Shown here one piece after another: positions 13,211-24,018 of a stretch of 64,000 nucleotides of DNA. The DNA comes from Asterella californica (Eukaryota > Streptophyta > Marchantiopsida > Marchantiales > Aytoniaceae), in contig JAYKYS010000009.1 of NCBI GenBank assembly GCA_036924285.1, positions 17,546,001 through 17,610,000 of the forward strand, given 5' to 3'. The notes under the pieces are model-generated. The model did no database searches. It had not been told where the DNA came from and saw nothing but the letters and a program-made list of their open reading frames with translations. How positions within the stretch are numbered: the first letter of the stretch is position 1; every line of letters begins with the position of its first letter. A program made the translations under genes and the position numbers.

Positions 13211-14163
13211 GGACCGATACAGTTCAGGTTTTAGTAAGCAAGCTTCATTATCAGTGATTATTACATTCTAGGGTAACCTATCTATATCTTATTCATCACA
13301 AAAAGGTTTGTCGCAATACTCGCTGTTGTTTGATTTGCTTGTTCTTGTTATCTTTGTGGGAACTTGCAGTTTCGTGCAAATTACTTACAGTCCACTTTAG
13401 CTTAACCGTCGAGAGTAAGGTCAAGAAATTAATATTCTGTAATTTTTTTTTCCTTATCTTTCTTTGAGTCAAACATTAATATGGAGTAAAGATCGATAAT
13501 TTACAACTGATAAGATGAACGTTTTATGTACTTATCATGAACTAGACATGCCATAGTTGGTGACACATTCGTGTAATTTTATTATCCAATTCATAGCAAA
13601 TAACTTTCACCTGCTAGATACCATGAAGAAGCTACGAACAGTTTGTAGCTTCATGTTCAACTTCTAAAGTGGTATCCATTATTAATAGTAGAAGAGAAAA
13701 AGGTAGGGATGAAGAAAAGAGAGCTGGTGTTGTCCGATGAGTCAGCCAGAAAGTATGCAGGAAGGCTACTGGAGTAGTGTTCAAGGAAGAACATTAGAAA
13801 GAAGAAAAGATAAAGATAAGGAGACCACTTTTGTAACTATCCCATACTTCTCCAATGACAATGAGAGAGGAAGGAGGTGGAAGAAGGCAGATCACAAAGT
13901 GAAGTTTTGTCATGAGCCAGCAAGACTGAAGCTTCTCGATCAAGGAAGGATCAATCGTTGGATGGTAGTACCATAAGTTCCAGGTTCGAATGTTGACGAA
14001 GCGAAGCGCTTGGAATGATAGTAGCAAAGTATAAAAGTGTCCAAGAGTTATGGAAGAAGTCAAAATATGGGGCGAGCAAGCACTCAAAGCAAAGCTACAG
14101 ACTCCTTCGTTCTTCTCCCTCTCCCTTTACCATCACAATTAGTTTCAGTGTCAATCCTCTAGA
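13211..14163. other. Intergenic DNA, nothing recognised
   Basis: No coding, RNA or repeat signal was supported. A tRNA B-box-like word (ggttcgaat, near 13983) lacks a matching A box. Confidence 0.45.
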
Positions 14164-14375
14164 GTGTAGAGCAGTGCTCGGGAGCTTTTTCAAGCTTTTA
14201 GCGGCCTGTTTCCGCCGGTTTTTGTTGGCTCTCTGAAGTACCATTATTTTCCCTGGCAGTCCTCGAGATAACAAACGAGATGAAAGGAAGTCTCCGGAAA
14301 CATTTCCGACCCCAGACAGCGAGAACCGGAAGCTTTTACTCTAAACGCCGGAAGCTCCCGAGCACTGGTGTAGAG
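14164..14375. mobile_element. hAT-type MITE with intact 8-bp target-site duplication
   Basis: The element proper is 14172-14367 (196 bp). It begins CAGTGCTCGGGAGCTT, and its right end is the exact inverse, AAGCTCCCGAGCACTG. It is flanked on both sides by the identical octamer gtgtagag (14164-14171 and 14368-14375). Eight-base duplications plus CAGTG-type termini are the hallmark of hAT superfamily elements. There is no ORF inside, so it is non-autonomous. The perfect duplication suggests a fairly young insertion. Confidence 0.87.
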
Positions 14376-15016
14376 CACTATGATCATGCACTTTACGTAC
14401 TCTACTCCTTTGACTTACCGTCCGCTTCCTTAGATTAATGACTAAAATGAAGAACAGGTTTGTCAGTTTGTGAAACGAGGGGAGCAGGACGTATCGTCAA
14501 TGAGATGTTCCCCGTAGAATGGAATCCAAGCACTTCACTGGCCGATGACTAACCGAATGAGTAAGTAGTGAGTAGTGAGGAGTGAAGAATTAGAATTTGA
14601 CTTGACTCTCTTCATCTAGGCTTTGGTTGTTATTTTCTTCCTAATCTTTGGTTGGAATGGATGTCTAGGTATGGATCGGTTTAGGGATAGGATGCCGAAT
14701 AGGACGTGGTAGTGCACTGTGCATCAGCGGCAGCACGTTGAGGACCTCCAATCTCACGTCGACCATCCACCACCAGTCATAAATTTGTTTGCTTGCGTCT
14801 GCTGCATAATTGTCTCCTTCTTTATTTTCTCTGCTTCGTCCTTTCTCTCAGCGAACCTGTTAGGGTTTTTCCTTGCGAGTGAGAGAGAAAGAGAGAGGAG
14901 TGAAGCGGAGAAGGGAGGGAAAATATACCTTCTCTTGGCTTGTTGGTTAGATGGATATGTCTTGTGCTTGAAGGTAAGATATTTCGAATTTGTTCGGTTT
15001 GTTGTTATGATCTGGC

Positions 15017-15020
<4 letters not shown>
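14376..15020. other. Intergenic DNA, GA-rich patches
   Basis: A short GA-rich stretch near 14878-14905 precedes the long microsatellite. Frames that run into the GA tract encode only Arg-Glu or Ser-Leu dipeptide runs and are not genes. Confidence 0.45.

Positions 15021-15088
<68 letters not shown>
15021..15088. repeat. (GA)34 microsatellite
   Basis: This is an uninterrupted run of 34 GA dinucleotides. Pure runs this long are unstable and usually polymorphic. GA tracts can bind BPC/GAGA-like factors in plants, but no gene start is evident nearby. Confidence 0.98.
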
Positions 15089-15090
<2 letters not shown>

Positions 15091-17007
15091 CGGTTGTAAA
15101 GGAGACTAACTTGCCACATTTTCTGATGGTGTCAGATCAACATGTTTGGATTGGAGAAAGGCTATCTTAAAGTAATTGGTTTGTTCGCTGCTTGTTGTGG
15201 ATGAAGCCATGTACAGAACACCAATGCTATTACTTCCGAAGTCTTTAGGGTGTGCAAAGGTGACAGGATTCTTCTCATTGTTTTGTATGTACAAAAAACA
15301 CTATTTGAAACGCCCGTAGGATAGGTCGTCATGTTCATCCGCATGCAATATCAAACTACAGGTCGGTACCGAGCAAAGCTGTTTTGCTGGACCTCAAAGA
15401 CGAAGAGAAGAGAGAGGAGAGGAAAGTGAAGATATGGTATGGTGTGTGACTTCAAGACGAAGGATTCTGTTGATCGGTTGCTGTTGCTCCTCCTCGTCGT
15501 GGTGATGGCAGTGACAGGGTGAGTGATATCTTCCGTTTCGCTTCATTCGCTAGGCAGGCACGGACTGCGTCGTGGCCCCACCTTCTTTTTCTTCCCGACC
15601 AACTGAAAGCTTATAAAGATTCCAACCAGCTCATATCCGTCAACTTTCCGAAAGATCTCATATGCTGCATTGGCCACCGATTGAAGAGTCAGATGATTAT
15701 TGTAACATAAATTCAAAAAGCATTCTCATTCAATGTGTGGAGAAAGTCTGGACTCTTTCGGAGCCTCTCAGCGATAACCTTCCTCCATTATCTATTAAAT
15801 CAAAGCGACAATACGTGTGAATGACACTGTCCGGTATCGTTGCCCGCAAGGGACTCGTGTGCCTTGGCTTGTTTGCTTACTTCGTACTGATCTTCCATCC
15901 ATATACGACTCGCTGGCTAAACGACTCCGATGTTCATTCATATATTCTAGTCGGAACACGACTTTGATATTCTTTCATACTTCTTGTGTTCTCGACTCCA
16001 CTACATCTTCTTGCTCCGCTTCGCTCGCGTGGATGACTCATTAGTGAGCAAATCCTCGCTCTTGGTACTTAAGCTCTCTCTTGGTACTTAAGCTCTAGGT
16101 TACCCAGATTCTTCAGTTTTATGCTTTCTTGGATGAAATGTGGACCTCTAGGTTATCTAGAGCAATTTGTGCTTGATCATAACGTTTCCGTTCACGTTCT
16201 AGAATCGATATGGAAGGTAGTGTTGGAAAATGATAGAAAAATGCAATAGTATCATCAATAAATATTTTGATTTTGATTTATATATTATACAAAACCAGTT
16301 AATTAATTAAGTTTCAAGCTTTTCTTTCTTCCACAAAAAGCTCTTATCTCTAAAGAAGAATTCTGTATTGAAAAGAAAAATCAATACAGAATATTGTTAA
16401 GCACCTTTTATACTAGGGGCCTCAAACCTCTAGAAACCTTATCATGTCACTTGTACTATACTCTTCTTAGTGAGCCTATCTATCACTCATTAGGGATCTC
16501 AAAGATATCTTTTAGAATGATTTTCTCCAGCGAGCATGAGTTACATTTTGGACAAAACTGCTGAGGGCATCTCTTGAGGTGCCCGCAGGAGTCACCCGTG
16601 GGTGAAAGTGTTACGACCGTCAGTTCTATCGCTCATAGGTTCAAATCTTGTCCAACTTGATGAATGATAATTATGACATCTTCTTCGTGACAAGAAAAAA
16701 TTGAGTCTCGTGAGAATCCGCCATACTTCCGGGCATAACAATCACTCCATGTCACACAACCCTCGCTTTCCGCTCCATGCCACCAATAATCACTTTTCAT
16801 TGCACTGTTTTTCCTAATTTGACGTGACATTTGTGGATCGAGTGCTCCGTGATGTTCTGATGTTCTGATGTTCTGATCAGATTGATGTGATCTTTATGAA
16901 TCGATGTTGAACTATGTTCTGACTAGATTGAGTTTGCTCATGGAGTTCGATAGCTTGACTGTGCTCTGTACATGACGACATAAGAACTGATTTTTGATCG
17001 GAAGAGC
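15089..17007. other. Intergenic DNA; possible decayed LTR around 16.2-16.5 kb
   Basis: A 19-bp phrase (ctcttggtacttaagctct) is repeated in tandem near 16057-16095. At 16213 a TGTTGGAAAATG start, a perfect 12-bp hairpin (16360-16371 with 16381-16392) and a tttatact box resemble a Copia-type LTR. No matching second end or target duplication was found. Confidence 0.35.
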
Positions 17008-18355
17008 ATGTTATATTTCAAGAGCTCCGCGTATGAAACATCACTAGGACTGTTTGTGAAGAAGAATATCACATTTATCAGAAAGAAAGAGTTTACTCCA
17101 AGATGTAGAATACATCCTCGAGAAAGAAGCTATGGAAGAGTCAAACGAAGATCGATCTTCAGAATCTTCAGATATTACAATGATTCTTCTGGAGGTCTAA
17201 GCTCATACGATAATGATACACTGAACTTATATCTGACTCTGAAAGGTTCTCGTTATTTGGATAGATCGTCTCTCATCATGAAAAGTAAAGATTTTGTAGA
17301 AAATTAGTTTTCAGATCTCTCAGAGTCTTCTTTCAAACAACTAACAGTCATGGATCGTGGTTCTTTTTTATGTCTTTTGGATCTTATAGAAGATCTTCTG
17401 ATCTTCTCCAAAAATACGAAGGTGAAGCAAGCCCTTCTAGTGTACAACTCGTCATGATTTTAGATAAGATGGGACACAATGAGAATGATGAATGTCTTGA
17501 CCGTTCTTTATTTTTATGGGGAATAAGGCATGGCAGTATGATGAATTATACTAAGTGGGTCATGGTGGCACTGGAGACTAGATTGCAGAATCAAATCAAG
17601 TGGTCTTCCCGAGGAGAAAGAGCACATATAGTCCAAGTCTTTGATTAGAAAGGATTTCTGGATAGTGTCTGCTTGGTGGATGGTACCTTATTATCTTTGA
17701 CTCAGAGACCTCGTTATGATGAGAAAACATAATTTGACTGAAAATGTAATTGTTCGATGAATGCACAAATTATTTGTGATCATCGTAAGAGGATAATCTT
17801 CTTATTCTCAAGAATGCCGGTTCTTACGAAGATCTCAATTGTCTCTGTCACTTTGATTTGTGGAGGTATTTGGACACATCTAACAGTATGTTCAAAGATC
17901 ATCAATATTTACTTGGAGATTCAGGTTATTCTCTTCTTCTTCATCTCGTTCCTTCATATAAAATGACATCTCGTGATAGATAAAAGCAAGACTTCAACAC
18001 TTGTGTTGCTCATGCTAGGATAGCTAACGAGCATTGTATTTACATTTTGAAATTCTGATGGCATTCTTTAAAGCAGTTGAGGACTCAATTGAAGCGCAAA
18101 GGTGAAAATAGATTTCTTGACACTGGATAGACTGTTGTGCTATGCTACATAATTCCTCATCAATGATCATTGGACTCAAGCGGATGAAGAAGTAGTATAT
18201 GATAGAGATGGAGATAGAAAATATGTTGAACTTGAGATGCATATGAACAATTCAGGAAGTGCTCAACAAAATAGAGTAGTGAACTTATGTTTAGAGATGA
18301 ATCGTAGACAAGGAGGTGTCTTTCTCGATGAATTGTTTTGTAGATCAAATACTTT

Positions 18356-18358
<3 letters not shown>
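17008..18358 (+). pseudogene. PIF/Harbinger transposase, broken by frameshifts and stops
   Basis: Pieces in successive frames line up with a Harbinger-type DDE transposase. In order they are KQLTVMDRGSFLCLL (about 17330), a GHNENDECLDRSLFLWGI segment (about 17470), then KWSSRGERA, then VCLVDGTLLSLTQRPRYD (about 17670), then SMNAQIICDHRKRIIFLFS (about 17757), then LLGDSGYSLL (about 17915), and finally FNTCVAHARIANEHC and LKQLRTQLKRKGE (about 17995-18100). The VDGT and GDSGY boxes carry two of the acidic catalytic residues, and the ARxxxEH block carries the last. Several stops and frame changes separate the blocks, so no active protein is made. The upstream frame from 17008 may be its N-terminus. 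The converging partner gene at 20.2-21.0 kb supports the assignment. Confidence 0.83.

Positions 18359-18392
<34 letters not shown>
18359..18392. repeat. (AT)n microsatellite
   Basis: About 17 AT dinucleotides directly follow the transposase remnant. Confidence 0.95.
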
Positions 18393-18397
<5 letters not shown>

Positions 18398-19483
18398 AGT
18401 CTCATGATGGAACATAGTGGAGCTAAACATGCTAAGCAGTTGGTGCTAGGTGTGTGTACATGACGGACAATGTGTGTACGGATAAACTCTTTTCTCAGTG
18501 AGTGTGTACATGATCTCCATAATAGGTTGACCTCTTCACTAACCACGTTACCCCAAATACCTCCTAAGTGCAACAAAAGGATCAACTGCAAACACCTGAG
18601 TATATCTAGATCTAACATAGAGTCTCCTCCGGGTTAATTCTCCAATCACAAGATAACTATCTCTATCTGCATCTGTAATGAAAGGAAGAGGGATGTATCG
18701 TGTTGTAAGAATGGTTGGTTGAGTTCTTGATTGGATTGTCATCCACTAGTAACACATCCTTTATGCACAAGTTGAAACTCTCAAGACGGCTGAAATCCTT
18801 GAGGTACAATAGTTGCTCACTGCAACTTCCTTATGGTCTTCACATTGCAGCACATGTCTTGCATCCAGACCCTGCATAGCTGAAAAAATAAAAAATAAAA
18901 AAGAGAAATAAGTCCAAAAGAACTTAAAAAGAAAGGGGAGAACATCATGTTTCACCTTGTGAAAAGAGTGAAACAACATCTTTCACCTTCCCACAGAGAA
19001 AAATATCATATTTTGTCCTATCATTGAGCGGGACACCATATTTCACTCTGTGAAAAAATGAGATAACATGTTTCTCTCTCCCACAGAGCGATTCACATGA
19101 ATCGCCCTCGTGACAGAGTGGTTCTCCATGATCCGTCTTCACAAACACGATGCGAAAGCGAACCGTCTTGTAACGAAGTTTGCACATTACGAGCATTTCA
19201 ATTCTAACAAAGACATGACACATCTAATCAACATTCACACATTGATTTAAGAAACATAAGTCCGCATTCATGTTTCACAACAAACATTCAAAAGCATTCA
19301 TGTTTCACAACGAGAAAAGACGAACTCATTTCGACTGCCTCCACTTGATGAACTAGCTCCATCCTTGCTCCGGCCCCTTGTTCGCTGCATGATCTTAGTG
19401 TGCTCTTCCACAAGTCTCGCTGAACTTGCAAATCCTCTCGCTGATCTAAGTCTGGTTTTGAACCGTTCCAAGCAAGAAGAAAA
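18393..19483. other. Interior of the Harbinger element, no gene recognised
   Basis: The sequence lies between the two converging Harbinger genes. Around 18950-19150, phrases such as atgtttcacctTGTGaaaa recur several times in degenerate form. There is no protein match. Confidence 0.4.
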
Positions 19484-19668
19484 AAAGAAGAGAAACACCG
19501 AGAAGAGAAGAAGGAAAGGAGAGGAAAAGAAAAGAAAAGAAAAGAAGAGAAGAAGAGAGGAGAGAAGAAGAGAGAAATGGGAAGAGAAGAAGAGAGAAGA
19601 AGGAGAGAAGAAGAAAGAGGAAAAGGAAAGAAGAAAGACAAAGGAGAAGAGAAGAAAAGAGAAAACAT
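19484..19668. repeat. Polypurine tract (GAA/GAGA-rich)
   Basis: Almost every base over about 185 bp is A or G on the + strand. Long frames over this tract on both strands encode only Lys/Arg/Glu or Ser/Phe/Leu runs, so they are not genes. Such tracts can form triplex DNA. Confidence 0.92.
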
Positions 19669-20155
19669 CTTGAATTCTCTCTCTGAAGTACAATACGGAT
19701 ATAAAAGAATGCAAATTGTTATCGACAGGTTGAAAATGTTATATAGAATAACTTTTATTATAAAAAATTTAAGTTTTACACTATCTCGATGAAATCAAAT
19801 GCATACTTATCTCATATTGAGATTTTCCAGCACGGGTCATCCTAATAAACAAATTGATTTTCCGTCTTTTCACTCCAAATTTTCTCTAGCTTTGCGTTTC
19901 TCTTCCAAAGAAGCTATTGGATAATCTAGAAATACCTTCCTGTACTCAGATTTATCTCTGAAACTATCTTCATACCTTCATATTCATATCTTCACGCTAA
20001 CTCTACTTTTGACACTGCTTGTCTTGGTATGCTTTACTCCATCAATAAGCGTTCTGGTTCTTTGTGTACGATCAAAAACATTGCTCTCAACTGGTTGATC
20101 TTGCTCCATCAGCTCGAGAAGGACTTCACTAGTATTTTTGTCGCTAACACCGTGG

Positions 20156-20967
20156 TCATTCAACATCTCCTATATGACTATGCATAAGTGGATTCTTCAA
20201 CTTATTCATCTTCTTCATCAAGACGACATCTTCTGATCTAGTCTCATGGATCATACCTTCCAATCTGCACCGACAGTAATATCTTAACAGTTCATCTTCA
20301 TTAGACATTCCTCTGGAAGACAATGCAAGAGATTCTATGTTTGTTCTGGAACCAAAAATTGCATTCATCCTACCAAAATGTGGACATTTAGAGTTTAACT
20401 TATCTTCTAAATGATATCGGTAAGCATCTTTGTCTAAGATACATCTCCACGAATGTTGTCCTTCAGTTGTCTTGTTTTCTTGTATATGTCCACATATGTG
20501 TTGAAGTGTTTCTTCAATTCTTCACCTGTCACGGCTAGAAAACCTTGGTGTTCATAAGAGCTGAGCCGCCATAATGCTGAAAGCAGTAACTTTGGTTAAA
20601 CATCGACTCTCTCCAAGTTTTGTTTTCCATCCGACACCATTAAGAAAAGAAAAATTATCTAGATCTTCTAAATACCCACAATCATCTCATAGTCACTTAG
20701 ATTTAGTCGAATTCTTTTCTTCTTTGCAGGTTCTGTAGCTTTAGGAGCCATAGGATCCTCAACTCTCTCTAAGTCCACGATACTTTCAAAACTCTCCGAA
20801 TCAACAATTCTCTCGACTATCACGAGATGATGAAATGCAACTGATTCAGCAACACTCTCCATTTCTGTCTCCTTCCGAGGCTACTCAATGCTCTGCTCAA
20901 TTTCAAAAACTAGTCTCGATCTTGAAGACTGATCTGTGTCGGAAAAGTTTGTGGATGGAGCATTCAT
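20156..20967 (-). pseudogene. Harbinger ORF1 (DNA-binding partner of the transposase), broken
   Basis: The minus strand reads a start at 20967, one early in-frame stop, and then KKKRIRLNLSDYEMIVG. After a +1 shift come YLEDLDNFSFLNG and LTKVTAFSIMA; after another shift come GEELKKHFNTYVDIYKKTRQ and DKDAYRYHLEDKLNSKCPHF; and finally GRMNAIFGSRTNIESLALSS. This order (LxxxDYE...YLED, then a K-x-Y helix, then CPxFxRMxAIFG) matches the Myb/SANT-like ORF1 proteins that accompany Harbinger transposases and deliver them to the element ends. At least three frame changes disable it. It points toward the transposase pseudogene, so the element had convergent genes. Confidence 0.72.
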
Positions 20968-21655
20968 ATCAGTGAAGGAAATGAGTTTAATTTTCATTCA
21001 TGACTCAACAGAATCATCATTCGGAAATCACTAAATAATGATAAATAACAATATGATAACTTTGTGATCTCATCTCAAAACCTCATAAGAGGCGATCCTA
21101 TATCAATATAAAGTTACCCATCCGGTAAAGATGGAACGTCCTCAAAGAAGTTACGGACTTTTATACATCATCCGTTAAGAAATTTTTCACTTTAATTTTG
21201 ACACCTCTTATTATGCCAAAAGTTGTACAGTTGAACATCGTTACATGGTCGATTGAGTCACTACAGCATGCTTTCTTTCTTGCTTTCCAAAATTTGTCAT
21301 CGTCGTGTAGACAAATCATCAGACAAAAGACATCAAACCAAGCAAAGAGGAAGGAATTCGTCACTGACTTCTTATCAAAAGTGTTATATCCAACATTTTT
21401 GCTCCAGGTGCGGTTCTGTTCTCATATTATCTTGATTTCCTTTAGAGTCTCTCTCACTCTCTCCTAGCCCTCCTCTCTTCACTCTCAAATAGACTGCACT
21501 ACCATGCATTGAAGTTTCAACTTTTGAAACACCAACATGTCAACTTTACTTTTATCGTATGAAATGACATATCATGCATGAACAATTGACTGCATATCAC
21601 AATCCACAGTTAGAAGGTTCATCCTTCTTAAGAAAGACTCTTCTCGACATAAAAT
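20968..21655. other. Gap; decayed 5' LTR end of element C at its right border
   Basis: Only the last 45 bases or so (near 21605-21649, ending ctcttctcgaca) resemble the end of the family A LTR (ending ctctcaacacgaca). The rest shows no match I can support. Confidence 0.4.
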
Positions 21656-22437
21656 TGGTGCTTCCACTGAGAGCCTTTAAGATGATTAGTTTGAAGATTT
21701 GTTTGATCGAGTGGGGAAGACGGATCAAGGTGTTGCTATTCAAATGTGATCAAGGTGCTGTTCAAGGGATTGCTCCTCAAGGTGTGCCAACCACACCTCT
21801 AGTAGTTGATGCACAACTTGCTATGGATACATTTCAAGTTCTTCAAGGGTTGGTTGCTTTGATTCAACAACAACCTGTAATTGGAGGAGCTGAACAGAAA
21901 CCAACTAAGGCTCTACAAGCAATTGTTGATCAATGTGGACGATTCAGAGATAGAGATGTTATCAAGTACTTGCGGGATTGTGGATAAAAAGAAACTGGTG
22001 AGGGCACCTGAGGTTGAGATAATTCTGAGTTTTGAGTTGACTGTAGTTCTTGAACTGAGAGAGAGTAAGAGATATATAGAGGAGACCTCTAAGAGGGTGG
22101 ATTTTTTTTGAACGTGCATTGATTGAGAAATTTCTAGAAGAAGATTATGATAAAGTCATAAAGAGCACGGTTTTTTATTGGGTACAACGTCAGCCTAGAC
22201 GTTCCATGGGACTGAATGAACTGATCCGTGAGTTTGATAAGAGATACTCACAGCTTTCTAGTCTAGAGAAGTTGATGTTGGATGCTAGAAAGACAGAGTT
22301 GTTCTTGGAGACTATGGATGAACCTTCAGCAGACAAGCTTTGTTTTATTTTGGCTTATCCTGGAACAGAGGGAGGAGTTAGGTATGACTGGAGAAGATAG
22401 AAGAAGCAGTATCTACTCTTGCGAGATAACATTATCC
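21656..22437 (+). pseudogene. Element C (Ty3-type): primer site and first half of gag, broken
   Basis: A primer-binding-site-like word TGGTGCTTCCACTGAGAG (21656-21673) is identical to that of element A. The following frames read VALIQQQPVIGGAEQKPTKA, then ALQAIVDQCGRFRDRDV, and after a frameshift RSMGLNELIREFDKRYSQLS and MLDARKTELFLETMDE. This is collinear with the intact gag of element A (33144-34790). Several frameshifts and stops disrupt it. The gag stops abruptly at about 22430 where element B is inserted, and resumes at 39138. C is therefore the oldest layer of the stack. Confidence 0.82.
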
Positions 22438-23931
22438 TGTCGGATTTTTTTGTGTGAAGGATGTCCAGGAAAATACGAGGTTCCTGGCTGTGGAGATGCT
22501 GTGTGCCGAACAGAGTCAAGACAGAGAAGAACAACCACGAAAACGAACGCCCAATATATACCAACTCCAAATGTATGTACACTGCCGGTTCTTTCTCCTA
22601 AGAGCACAAAACTGATGAACAGACCAGAGCGGTCTGTAACCTACTTCAAAGCCCTAAAACAAACCCTTGAATCACAACCCTAACCCAAAATCGCCGAAGC
22701 GTAGCTCAAAGCAAGAGAAACTTCTCTTTGCTAACAATAAGCGCTTCCTTGCGAGTCAATTTCACTCAAATCTCCTAAACCGTCCGATGAAACTTCGTAT
22801 TGTCTTCAATTTCTTGTGGAACTCGGTGTTCTGATCCCGATGGATCCAAGGATAGCAAGTTTGGACTCCGGAACGGTCAGAACGATCCAACTCTCCTTCA
22901 CAAATAACTGAAATTTCTAAATCTCCTTCCTGCGTCTCTATTTCTCTCAGTACGCACCCCCGATCCGTCTCTTCACAAATCGTTGTAGCATGTGCGTAGC
23001 TTGCACAGTTCTGAACCCAATGACACCTTGCGCGCGTGTTTTGGACTTCCCAAATCCTCAAACTATCCACCGACAGGTCACAGACACAAGCTAGTCCCTA
23101 AGCTACTCCCTTGTCACAGTCTCTGTACGTACGAAGTTCTCTCAGAATCCCCTGAAGCAGGCCCCTTGCGTCTTTGATATAACGCCTGAAGCCTCAAATA
23201 CCCAGTCAACAAGTAACTAAGACCTAGCTTGATTTTGTCTTTTTTCGAGTCGCATAACTTCATCACTAGATGTCCAAACGAAGAAAACAAGATGCCCATG
23301 GAAAGCTGACAATGAGCTCTACCCATCTGTGTAATGAAAGTGAAGATCCGAAGTTGCGCCATAAGTCCATAAGCTGAGGTCTAGCTTGTTTTTTCCATCT
23401 TTCGAATCTTGTAACTTCTCCACTAGGCATCCAAACGAAGTAGACAAGATGCCAATGGAAAGATGACAAAGAGCTCTACCCATCTATGCGATAAAAGTGA
23501 ACATCCGAAGTTGTGCCAAAAGCCCGTAAGTTGGAGCCTAGCTTGTTTTCTCCATCTTTCGAGTCTTGTAACTTCTCCACTATGCATCCAAATGAAGTAG
23601 ACAAAGTGCCTATGGAATGCTGACAAGGTGCTCTATCCACTGATGCGATAAAAGCGAAGATCTGAAATGGTGCCAAAGCTCGTAAGCTAGAGCTTAGCTT
23701 GTTTTCTCCATCTTTCGAGTCCTGTAACTTCTCCACTAGGCGTCCAAACGAAGTAGACAAAGTGCCTATGGAATGTTGACAAGGAGCTCTATCCACTGAT
23801 GCAATGAAAGCGAAGATCCGAAATGGTGCCAAAAGTCCATAAGCAGGGGCCTAGCTTGTCTTCTCATGTATTTTTGGAGCGACAAGCATCAAAGTTTAAA
23901 TTTCAGATAGGAGTCGGTCCACGACATGACA
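22438..23931 (-). repeat. 3' LTR of element B
   Basis: Read on the minus strand it starts TGTCATGTCGTGG just after the purine run agagggagtgga (the polypurine tract) and ends near ATCCGACA. It matches the split 5' LTR (37629-39137 plus 28720-29344) nearly base for base, except for a deletion of about 645 bp around 22738. It contains four 157-bp tandem units. Confidence 0.88.
23224..23850. repeat. 157-bp tandem repeat, four units, inside LTR B
   Basis: The phrase ctagcttg recurs at 23224, 23381, 23538, 23694 and 23851, spacings of 157, 157, 156 and 157. Each unit also carries catctttcgagtc, ttctccactaggc and ccaaacgaagtagacaa. Units diverge from one another, so the array predates this insertion; the same array occurs in the other LTR. 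Confidence 0.93.
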
Positions 23932-24018
23932 TCCACTCCCTCTAAACCTGTACATCCTCCGGTATGCACCAGATATACCAACCAAGGAGTGGACCGGCAC
24001 GCACCTCGTCTTATCGTC

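Larger units (their letters stand above)
17008..20967. mobile_element. Decayed two-gene PIF/Harbinger element (ends not found)
   Basis: The span covers the transposase (+) and ORF1 (-) pseudogenes as one converging unit. I could not identify terminal inverted repeats or a 3-bp target duplication, so the true borders are outside these limits. Confidence 0.6.

Noticed and set aside
14719..15119. Long frames on both strands over the GA microsatellite
   Set aside because: They encode only Arg-Glu or Ser-Leu dipeptide runs produced by the repeat.
16560..16660. tRNA or SINE-like B box (ggttcaaatc)
   Set aside because: There is no cloverleaf and no A box at the right distance.
19288..19714. Frames of 126-138 residues on the minus strand, and 102 on the plus strand
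   Set aside because: They consist of Ser/Phe/Leu or Lys/Arg/Glu runs from the polypurine tract and are not proteins.
23224..23850. CRISPR-like spaced repeat
   Set aside because: Units are contiguous 157-bp tandem repeats inside a eukaryotic LTR, without separate spacers.
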